Part shown: positions 34,501-46,500 of the stretch, piece by piece | Layout of the letters: every line of letters begins with the position of its first letter | Position numbering within the stretch: position 1 is the first letter of the stretch | Source: Protonemura montana | Lineage: Eukaryota > Arthropoda > Insecta > Plecoptera > Nemouridae | Direction of reading: 5' to 3' | DNA: 64,000 nt | NCBI GenBank assembly: GCA_947568835.1 | Contig: OX387609.1 | Span: forward strand, 12,517,708-12,581,707 | Program-made: the position numbers and the translations under genes | Notes under the pieces: generated by a model | The model's database searches: none | The model's input: only the letters and a program-made list of their open reading frames with translations | Told to the model about the DNA's origin: nothing

Positions 34501-37500
34501 GTTTTGTGGACTTTACCCAGAGGCTAAAACTTCTACATAGACTTCTTTGACCGTGCAACACATAAAGGAAGTGGCGATTTCGGCCATCTTTAGTACCAAA
34601 TGAAAAAGTATTGAATTCTATTGCACATTTTGTAGAAAACTTGGTTTGAATATCGTCTCCGGCAACATGTCTACGATCTCTGATGGTCTTCCTGTGCGCA
34701 ACTAAACCGGTATAGGAAATGTCAGGTGAGTGTGGTGTTTGTCGCAGGTTGTGGGGGAAAGATGACAGCACCCAAGGCATACCTGCACTCTCCCGACTAC
34801 TCGCTCAACTACAACGCCGACGTGAAGTGCACCTGGCTGATGCAAGTCGAGGCCGGACACGTGGTGCGCCTCCAGTTCCTTGACTTCGACCCCGACTACC
34901 GCTTCGACTGCTCAGCAGACTTTGTCAGGGTCGGTTGGCAACAAGTGGCACGCAATTAGTGTTTCGGCGTTGAGTGTGCAAGTTCTAGGTGGAGACAGAA
35001 TGTTAACGTCGAACATTCTGCGTTAAAGATGGCCGTTAAATGAATACTTTACCGACAAAACTCCAGTCTACCGGAACACCCCGTTAAGTGGAGTCACTGT
35101 CGTTTTAAATTTAAATTTTATATTTCTATTTATCGTAGGTTACTCGCTTTTCAAAACCGTTACGTGTATACCAATCGTTGAGGTTAACATTGATGGAGAT
35201 CTTTTGAGCATGAAAAGTCACAAAAGCGAGTAATGGCGTGTTCCACTACTTAGCATTTTTTTCGGTAAATTAGTCATTTGGCGGTTATTTTTCACGCAGA
35301 GACTGTAACATTGACGTTCTGTCTCTACCTAGAACCTGCACACTCGACCGTTCTGGCTTCTCAGCTGTGAAAAGATAGCATTTTTCGTCGAGACGAAAAC
35401 AATAAAATTATGGATCAATCATTGATAATACCGGAGCTAGGCTGTGCGGCCGAACCGGGATACGAACCCGGGACCTCCCATCTGCTGGTCGAGTTGTCTA
35501 CCAACTGAGCTATGGTGGAAAGTTAAAATTTCAGATACTATATAGGCTCCTTCCCTGCACCCTAAAGATCAACTTCCATTGAGTTGTTGCGTGCAGGGTT
35601 CACATACCAATCTTGCAGTCATGCAGACCAATCTTTAAAAAAAGAAGATTACTAACCTACTATGGTATATTTATCTACTGCAGTATTCTGCACACAGTGA
35701 CTAACAACACGCTGCCCTCAACACCAGCCACTGAACAAATGATCACCAGGAACAAGACATACTACACGCAGCCCAAACATAGCACGCGAGATATCAGGGG
35801 CAAGCATTGTTAAATAACCTTCCGAAATCAATCAAAGATCGTCGAGGAACAAGCAGCCTAAAGAGCGAACTAAAGAAATTTCTCTGCGATCTCTGCCCAT
35901 ATTCATTAAACGAATTCTACGCCATCAAAGAAGCATAATATCGTTTTTATTTAAACATATTATATATACTGTATTGTATCTACACTAATCTGCTGTTGGT
36001 ATTCTTAATCTATTTTACATCATGACATATTCTATAACGTACTATGTATAATCTGTACATGGATGTTCCCTGAATAAACTTATTATTATATTATTATATA
36101 TATTATATTACCCAACACCGATGTTGCCAGGTCTACGACGGAAACTCTACGGCTACGCCCAAGCTGCTCGAGCATTGCGGCAATTCGCTGCCTGCGCCGG
36201 CGCAGCTGATCTCCACGGGCAACCAAATGCTGTTGTCTTTCAAGTCGGACGGATCGTCGTTCGCCAAAGGTTTCAAGGTACGCGTTCCTGCCGCGGTCAG
36301 CGCTGCAGTCGGGTTCGTTCAGTCTTCCGAAGACAGATGGTAATTGTAATTGTCTTTATTTGTCCGTTATCACAAGGTTTACATTCAGAGTGTAATAGGA
36401 TGTGGACTCGTCCAAAAACAGAAACAAAGCGTATTTTAAAACACTAAAAACACAGGTGAGATAAATAAAATCAAATAACAACAGTCACACCTTTGTCCAA
36501 TCCTTTGAGTCTAATTTATAAAATTCGTCAATACTATAAAAACCTTTGCATAATAACAATTCCTTTATAGTGCGTCTAAACTTAAAAGAATCAGCTATTG
36601 AGGCAATATTGTCAGGAAGGCTATTAAACAGTTTAATACCAAGATAAAATACGCTGTCTTTAAAACTATTTAGTCGATGTTTAGGGATACATAGTTTTGA
36701 GCAATTTCTGGTTTCATAATGGTGTTCGTCAGAATGTTTATTAAAAAGATGTTTATCTTTAAAAATGCAGGTCAATGATTCAAGGATTAAAACGCTAGGT
36801 AAAGTTAAAATGCTTTCCCGAATAAATAAATTTCTACAAGATTTTCTTTTTTTTGATTGAGTTAAAATTCTAATAGCGTTTTTTTGAAGCTTAAAAACCC
36901 TTTTTAAAACCGAGCCAGCACTACCCCAAGCTGTGATCCCATAGGATGCCTTAGAGTGAAAGTAAGCAAAGTATACTTCTCTCAGTTTGGTTTTTGATAT
37001 CAAATGTCTTAATTTAAAAAGAGCACAGCAAGAAGTTCGTAATTTTTGGCACAGATATTTTTCATGGTGATTCCATTTTAAATGCTCGTCTAAAATAAGG
37101 CCTAAGAATTTAGCGTGCGTTCCTGTTTCTATGCGTTGCCCGTCCACTTCAAGGTCAATATCTGCTATACTTTTTGTAGTTTTAAACTGAATTATATTAG
37201 ATTTCTCAACGTTTAAATGCAGTTTATTGATCGTAAACCAATGTAATAGTCTTTTTAATACTAATTCCCCGTTACTTTTCAAGTTAAACAAATTAGAATC
37301 CTTGACAAACACAGTTGTGTCATCCGCAAACATTACAAGATCGTGCGTATCAAGGTAGTTTGGGAGATCATTGATGTACACTAAGAATAGCAACGGGCCT
37401 AAAATTGATCCTTGAGGGACACCTGTATTCATGATAGACCATGATGAATGAATTTTATCGCCGGATATATGATCCGTCAATTCCACTAATTGCTGGCGTT

Positions 37501-40500
37501 CACAAAGATAGGATTTAAGCCATAGATTCGCGACTCCACGAATTCCACATGCATAAAGTTTCCTCAACAATATAAGATGGTCAACGCAGTCAAAAGCCTT
37601 TGATAGATCACACGACAAACCAATGGTTAAATAGCTTCTATCCAGCGCCTTTAAGATCAGGTGGACTAAATGGTTCACAGCTTGGATAGTAGATTTTCCT
37701 CTTTGAAAACCAAACTGACTATCGGATAAGACTTTATTTTGAGTAAAAAATGATGAAATGCGATGGAAAATAACTCGCTCTAATATTTTTGAAAATACCG
37801 GAAGAATTGAAATTGGCCTATAGTTAGCACAGTCATTTTTGGAACCTTTTTTAAATAATGGAAGAACTTTCGCCCTTTTGAAAAGCTCAGGGAACACCCC
37901 TGATTCCAAGGATAAATTACAAATTAAAGTTAAAGGTGCGGTTAAATGCATTCCCAATTTCCGAAGTAGGATAGTTGATAATCCGTAAACATCTTGCGTT
38001 GCTTTTGGTTTGAGCTCATTTATCAAAGTCAGAATTTCCTTTTCAGTTACTGGCTGCAGAAATATTGTTTTAGTTACAGATTTTACAGAAGTATCATCAA
38101 CTACTGCCGGCAGTTTAGCTTTTAGTGACCCTGCTATGTTGATAAAATACGAGTTAAAAGCATTAGCAATTTCATACGTGTCAACGGTTTCGTTATTGTT
38201 AATAATGAGTGACTTGACACTTGAGGGAGCCCTACTCATTCCTGTCTCCTCTTTTATGATGGCCCACGAAGTTCGCGCAATGTTTTTTGTGTTTGACAAC
38301 TGCCTTCCCAAGGAACTCTTTTTAGCAAAACGAATACTTTTCCTGTATTCCGATTTCCGCTTTTTAATGACACTGGAATCTGGCGTGATTGCTGAATATT
38401 TCACTTGCATGAGTAACTCGTTTATGACCCTTCGCTTATCCTTCACTTCATTTGTAATCCATTTTTTATTTCGATTTGTACATCTAACTATTTTAAGGGG
38501 GAAGCACTCATTAAAAGCTTTTAAAAAAATACCCATAAAGAATTGGGACATAACGTTCACATCATTTAGCTCTCGCATACTTGGCCATCTAATCGCTAAT
38601 GTTGATAGACAATCACCGAACCTATTTACACTGAGGTCATTGAACACTCTTTTCCTAGTGTGAGATAATAGCGGTTTATTTATTTTCACCTGCCCAGCTA
38701 ATTGAATTAATTGAGCGCAGTGATCAGAAAGGTTCAAGTCCATAACTTCACTTGTATAAAATCCTACAGGTACATTAGTAATTATATTATCGATATAAGT
38801 TCTCGATGCCTGAGTTATTCGAGTGGCTTGTTTTATCGTAGCCTCCAGACCAAAACGTGATAATAGATCTGTCAGCTGTCTAGCTTCCTTAGATTTAGTA
38901 CATTGGAAGTCAACATTAAAATCCCCTGATAATACCACAACATTATTTCTATTATCAATAAATAGTTTTTCAAGAAGCACAGACAACTTCTCTAGAAAAA
39001 TCTTAAATTTACCAAAAGGAGACCTATATAAAGCAATTATAACTAGTTTGCCTAATTCATGCTGCATTTCAATGCCTGCTACTTCAAAATGCTTTTCTAT
39101 ACTCAGTGCTAGGATGTCATCCCTGGTTCTGACCCTCACTAAGTTACATTTGACAAAAATCCCTACACCACCGTGAATAAAATTTGATCTGCAAAACATT
39201 GCTGCTTGCCTGAAGCCAGAAATATTAAATACATCAAGTTCATAGGACTTTAGCCAATGCTCACTTACACATAGCACATCACAAACTACATCTTGAAGAG
39301 ATGCTTCAATCTCGAGACATTTTAAATTTTTGAGAGATCTTACATTTTGATGCATGATTTTGATACCTCGTTTCTTCGCATCTTGTTTCACGTGTAGTGA
39401 TTTCCTCATTTCCTCGTTTCCTCTGTAATCTTCAGTTTCTTGTTCAATACAGAGTGTTTTAGTTACCAACGGGAGCTTTACTCTAGGTACCTCAGAGTAT
39501 ACCTCGTCATTTCTTCTTCCCTTCAGTTTTCTTATTTCTTCTGTCTTATCTTGCTGCCTCTTCGTTTGTTCAGTCTTTTTATTCTCAGTCTTTCTCTCTT
39601 TGACCGTTGACCACTGTGGTTGCTACAACCCACTGTCATATCTAATTCTACCTTCCAGTTGTTTAATCTGCTTTTTTAAACATACACAGTCTTTGGATAG
39701 GGCCGTGTGATCTACATTCAAGTTCTGTTTTAGCCTCTGGTTTGCACTACTACAATTGTTACATTTTGGCCTATCTTCATTACATTCCGATCTCCTGTGA
39801 CCTCCTGCACACACCGGACAAACCACCTCATTCTTGCACTGTGACATCATGTGATTGAAGCCGTAACATTTATAACATTGTACAATTCTGATATGGTCGT
39901 AGACTTTAAATCTATACCAACCTATGTTGATTCGATCTTTTTTTAACAGACATGTTCGTGTGAGTGCGTCCACTTCGATTATTACTGAATGCCTACCTGA
40001 CCTGGGTTTCAGTACCGTTACTACTTTAAGTACAAAGTTTTTGTCCTCCGACCTTAGTTCATTTTGCGTTATTATTCTATTACAGAGATCCCTATCCTCC
40101 ATGTCTCCGATCACAAAATTCGCTATTTGTAAACGCGGATGCAGTTTCTGTGTTATCTCCGTCGTGTAGTTTTCCCCTAATTTCTGATTCACTTCTTTGG
40201 CCAAAGTTGATGCTGAGGCTACATCTACACAGCTGATTAGCACTTCGCCGTATTTGTTCTGCCTCATTCCAGAAATTCCCACCGGTAGTTTTGAAGGGTC
40301 GATGTATTTAGTCACTTCCCTTCTTGTCTGCTTTTGATCTTGCTCGATGTTTTTTGGTTTAATGCTAATTTCTTCTTGTTTACCTTTTGTCAGTACACTC
40401 AAGTAGCTAGGTCGCCTAGCTCGCTCGTTGATGTCGTTGACTCCTCTCTGCTGGAATTCCTGTTGCTCCAATCTTGCTATTTTATCACTTTTCCACTTGT

Positions 40501-43500
40501 TATCCACTTCCAGACTTCTTACTAGTTTTAGCAGAATTCCGTTCTCCCTTTTCACCATTGCCAGTTCTTCATTTATATGATGTCATTCGTGCAAGAGCCA
40601 CGGGGAGCGCTGCCGTTGCAGGACCAACACTCTTATCAAGTACATTTCCTGTCGTTAGTTGCATTCTCTCAAGGCAAATAATAGTCTTTAGGCACTTGAT
40701 GGAAATTTAAATGTTCACTTTGTTGTCTTTGGTGGCCACAAGCTAAAATGACGTCAAAAAACGACAAAAAACAGAAGCGTACCCAAAGGAGACACAAAAT
40801 GACGTCATAACTACCTGTAGTTAATCACAGCCCGTTTTCATCCCGCCACGAGAATTTATATGTTAGCCATTCTTAAAACAAATATAAATAGAACAGTTAT
40901 GATCGGATTATAAAAAGAAAAAATAAGTCAGATTTTATTTTTGAATGCGTATTTGAACACAACGATAATTATTAAATAATAATCTAAATGATATTTCCCT
41001 GTTGAATTCATCTGGCATTCCTGTCAGAAATGTTTGCTAGCCTATAGTTTTGAAGTTGGGCCAATATTTGGCTCCTGTGACGCGATCGTGTCTCTCCGAC
41101 AGGCCAACTACTCGATGGCGTGTGGAGCTCGCATTGTGACGGACTCTTCCGGCCTTCTGGACATCGGCGACGCCATCAACGCTGACCCCGGGAACCGGAA
41201 CTGCTCCTGGATCATCGTGGCCACGCAGCCTGGTAGATACAGAAACTCAAGACTCGTTGTATTCGTTGAATTCAACGACGCACTCTTTTGACAACTGGCC
41301 ATGTAGAACTGGTTTAATGGCGTCGGTGAATGAATGGATTATTAAGAACCTAGCTTAGTCTGTAAGGAAGACCAAGCGGTGTTTGCATCACGCCAAACCG
41401 TTCGGTGGTCACCCATCCAATACCTGACCCAGCGCAGTGTTGCTTAACTTTCATCCCTCCAACCTCTCTCCCGAACAGAACTGGTCATGTGTATGATGGT
41501 TACCCATCAAATACCTGACCCAGCGCAGTGTAACTTAAAGTCGGTGATCTCACGAGGACCGGTGTTACCAACAATACATTTCTTGAGCATTACGTCGCTA
41601 CAAAATTGTATTCTGAGAGGTCATTTTTGTTTGGAAAAAGGTTAAATGGCTAAAATTAGTAAAGCTACTTCACTCGCCTTGCTTATCAACCTCCCGAAAG
41701 CATGGATTTTTGGAGGAATCCTGTTGTTCGCGTTGTACCGTCCTTCGGAAGGGACGTTAGGCCGGTGGTCCCCTTGGTGCTCTTCGACAGGAGTAGGCTA
41801 CGTGCCAGCACCGTCATCATCATCCTCATCATCACCTAACTCACTTGCCATGAATCAATCAAATCGAAGATGATTGACTCTGACACCCAACAATAACCCG
41901 GGCTCACCGTCCCGCCGACAGATGCTCGAGTGACTCTGACCGTGACGCACCTGGAAGCCGTGGGTTCGTGCGAGTTCCAGTCGTTGACAGTTCGCGACGG
42001 AGACTCACTGGAGGCGCCACTCATCGGGGAGCCTTACTGCGGTCCGACCGTTCCCCCGGCACTGACCTCGTCCGGGTCAGCCATGACAGTCACACTCGCC
42101 GCCTGGCACGGGGGACACTTGGGAAGATTCACCGCCACCTACTCGGTCAGTGCCCGAGTTGACACATTCAGCTAAGCGGGTTCGTATGAACCGAGAAAAT
42201 CGACATTAGAGCAAATCTGTTTGCATGGCATTATTCTCACGTGTCGCTGGGTCACTATTAAAATACTCCAGAAATTATTCTGTAGGGAATTTTAGGGGAA
42301 ACTCCGAAAAAAATATACTTTTTGTGTCGCCTTCGGTTTTCCCGAGAAGTAATAGAGTTGAGTAATTCACAATTGTTAATTACATCTACAATACTAACCT
42401 TGAGAGAATAACAAGTTTTCAGACATCTTACTTACCTTATTCCAAATAATATTTTGGTTGAGTGGTTGTTTTCAGAGCCATGGTTTGATGTTATGATATG
42501 CTTTTCGGTTTTGCTCTGTGTTGAAAAGCTTAGCGGCCCTAGAAAGTGTCTGACGTTTCGACAAGGCACGGCTCGTCATCTTCAGGAGAATGCTGTTGCT
42601 GGCCACAGCCAGAATCTAAAAAGCAGAGGCGAATAAGCTATAAGCCATGAGCTACCTATAAAGCAGAGGCGATGTATTACAACACTTTCACCAGGATGGA
42701 CTGGGAGGGGGCCCTGGAATTTACATGACAAAACATAAACAACGTCATTCCCCTGAAGATGACGCACCGTGCCTCGTCGATACGTGAGACCCTTTCTAGG
42801 GCCGCTAACCTCTTCAATGCAGAACATGTCCGAAAAACACATCATAACAAATAAAATTATTGGTTTTAAATGGTGTTAAAATTAGTAAAAAAACTCTGCC
42901 AGTGTTTCAATGCCGAAATCTCACAAATAAAAACTATTTTTATATTTGTTATTATCTATCCTAAAGCATGACGAAGTTCAGAAATGTTAGTCTTATTTCG
43001 ATCAGATAAATAGTGGTCCAATGAAACCGAAGTCCGCGTAAATCAGTGCTCGGGGCCAAATTATTTCCAGTAGCTACCGACAGCGGCTTGGAGAGACTCA
43101 TGCGTACCAAACTAAAAGGTTGTGAACTGTACGGGTCCCAGGCGCCGTCAAACAGCTTCACCAAGGACCGGCCTACCTTGTTAGTAGCTAATGTGCCCGA
43201 CAGGTGGCGTCGGCTGCTTGCGGCGGCCATCTTAGCTCGGAGCACGGCTCGTTCTTCAGCCCAGGGTACCCGCTTCGATACCCGGCCGACACGGAGTGCG
43301 TGTGGACTTTGAGCGCGTCGCCTGGCAACCGAGTGCAACTAAGCTTCGAGACGTTTGACCTTGCGCAGTCTGAGTGAGTCTCGAGCTGCAGTCATGCGCA
43401 GCGGTATTAAACAATTGCCGTGCGCCGCTTTGTAGTCAACTGGGCTGTTAATATGGCCGACCTCACCGCTGCTTGTGTACGGGTTAATGCGTTGAGAGAA

Positions 43501-46500
43501 GTTGAATGACAAGAAGCCATTTTAAACGGTGGTTCTGTGAATATTAATGGCGCCCAACCACGCTTTAAGTTCAATAATTCGTTAAAGACAATTGTTATAT
43601 GAAAGTATTTACGAACAAAGGTGTACACTCACATTGAAAAGATGGTTGTTGTAAAATTATCGTCCCGGTGAAAAGATTATAGATAAACATATTTTATACG
43701 CAGATCAGAAAGAGGACTTTTCACGCTATGGAAGATTCATCAATCGTTTCCAGTCGAATTTAATTGAATTTAACCAATCACGGCTCAGCTTTGAACCTTG
43801 GTTCAACTCCGCAAATATCAACAGGTCGTGTAATGTCGACCACCTGGAGGTGCGTGAAGGCGACGCGCTCGGTCGGTTGGTCGGAGTCTACTGTACCGAC
43901 ACACCTGCCAACGTCTCCGCCAACAACACGCTGTGGATCAAGTTTCGCTCGTCGCCGCCAGATAGAGCCAGCAGTGGCGCTGTCGGCGGCGGCTTTCTCG
44001 CGCACTACGCGCTAGGTGAGCACTGGTTGTCATGTCAACGGGGACACTGGTGAATGACATTTGAGTAAAGCTAAGTCTTTACTCAAATGCCACCAGAGGG
44101 TTCACAAGAAAAATGTGGCTTGAAAAATGCCTTGCGATGGCTAGGCCTACTCTTGGGTTTAAAACTTTAACAGAAAACTAATGCACTCAGTCAATACTTC
44201 AATATTTACTTCTTGCCTATATTTCGGTTCTGGAATTGTAACTTTTGAAACAACGGTTTCGATACCAGTTTCTTCGTGGGATTTATCAGTTATTTCGGGC
44301 TCAAGTTCGAGTCCCAGGCACCATGTCCTACTCGAAATAAGTACCAAAATGTGCCCCGGTCTTCTCCTGACATTGCCTGCCCATGCGCAGTGCACGGCAA
44401 CGAGCTGAGTGGACCGAGGGGGCAGATCGCCTCCCCCTTGTACCCGTACACGTACCACTGGAGCGGCGTGTTCCACTGGCGCGTCACCGTCGATCTTGGG
44501 TTCGCCGTTAGCATCGCGTTTTCCGAGTTGTTCGAAATCAAGGGCGACGACTGCGCCGGCAGACTAGAGGTCAGTTACGCTTCGAGAAAACATTGGATAA
44601 GCCAGAGCTGGCTTGACGTGGAGAATAACACTATCAGGTTATATTTGGCGGCAAAATGCCTTTTGCTCACTGCCTTCTGAAATGTCATAAAAAAAACATA
44701 TTATCTGGGTTTTGAAACCATAAACCTAGTACACCAGCACGAAATACCGTACCGATTCCCTGCCAAATTTAACAACATAATGCCCTATTTTTCGGTTGAA
44801 CATTGAAGACCACTGATACCATCAAATTCCTCGGAGTACACCTCACTTCTACTCTCGACTGGTCCACACACATCCAAAATACCTTCCGCAGAGTCAAAAG
44901 GAGCTGCTTTCTTCTTCCCCGTCTAAAGCTCATAGTTAGTTCTTTCACCCTCCGCACTGTCTACCACGCCCATCTCCACTCCCACCTGTCCTACGGTATC
45001 CTGTTTTGAGGCACCGCTCCAGCGGCCAATAGACTATTTGTACTCCAAAAACAGGCTATTAGAATAATAGCTGGCATATCACGCAGAAAGACTGCCAAAC
45101 CTAATTTTACCAACCTCCGCATACTAACCCTTACCTGCACCATCATCCAAGTAGCCTGCACCTTTGTCTGGATCCATCCCGAGCTCTTTATCCTAAACTC
45201 CGATATCCACAAATACCCCACTAGACAAAACAACGCGCTAAGAGTCCCTGCCCATTCCCACTCTTCATTTGAAAATAGCCCACTCTTCACTTGCACTATC
45301 CTTTACAACAAACTCCCTAGTAATATAAAAAACTCCCCAACCACGTCCTCATTTAACTACACCCTAAAATCCTACTTGATAGATAACCCATTCTAAACCT
45401 TACATGAATGCCTCGAAACCTAACCCACTTCACTTCTCTCCTCACCCTCCCTACCCCCTCTTACAAGCCATGATTTAAATTATGTAAAAAATGTGATCTT
45501 TGTAAATACTATATATATATATGTATAGATATATAACTGATGATCAGTCTTGAGTAAGTTCCTTTTAAAAAAGAACTTAGTTCAGTTCCAGTTCCTCCTC
45601 CTTGAAAGGAACTTAATTCAGTTCCAGTTCCTTAAAAAAAAAAGGAACTGAATAGTTCCTCAAAAGGAACTAAGTTCCTATTTCAGTTCCTTAAAAATTC
45701 TCGACTTATACCAAAACCTAATGTTTTGTTAAATTCTTGCAATAAAATTGAGGAGAAAAATGGCTTCGTGGTTTTGGGTGGATTTTGGGGATTAAGGATT
45801 GGTGGGTAATTGCAAAACAAACATGAAGCTTAATCACATTTAAAATATATACATTTATACATTTAATAATTTATACCAAAATTGTGTCTAAATTTACAAA
45901 AATGTACAAGTCAGAGACCTATCTTCAGCCGTAAGCATCTCTCAAAATTTACATCGGACATCTTGCCCCTACGGTCAGTGAAAATCAACCCCCCCATACT
46001 AAATACCCTTTCCACTCCGGCGCTGGACGGAATCGGAGTGTTGAACTTTATAAATAGTTTATAAATAGTTTACATGAATACCTCGAAACCTAACCCACTT
46101 CACTTCTCTCCTCACCCTCCCCACCCCCTCTTACAAGCCATGATTTAAATTATGTAAAAAATGTGATCTTTGTAAATACTATATATATATGTATAGATAT
46201 ATAACTGATGATGCCTACACAATTACTTTGTAAATGTCTTTATAAAAAAATAAAACAAATAACAAATAACATTGCACTGGTCCGGTCTGCGCAGGTGTAC
46301 GACGGCTATGACGAAACTGCATCGGTGATGCTGCGGTCGTGCGGCAGTGCGCTTCCGTCGCCTGTCACCACGAGCGCCAACGTCGCGTTTGTGCGTCTTG
46401 CCACCGATGATGCGCGAGACAACACGCGGTTCCTTCTCGAGTGGAAGCAGGTGTCGACGCAGCCCGAGGAGAGCCGAGGAGAGCCGACAGCAGACACGAG

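Larger units (their letters stand above)
36341..40720 (-). mobile_element. Apparently intact Jockey-type LINE in CUB intron 6
   Basis: The element is about 4.3 kb on the minus strand with two complete open frames (ORF1 40558-39623, ORF2 39469-36485). Its 3' end is AAGACAATTACAATTACC without a poly(A) run. It is opposite in orientation to the host gene. Both frames are free of stops, so it is young or recently inserted. Target-site duplications were not identified, and the 5' limit is approximate. Confidence 0.8.
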
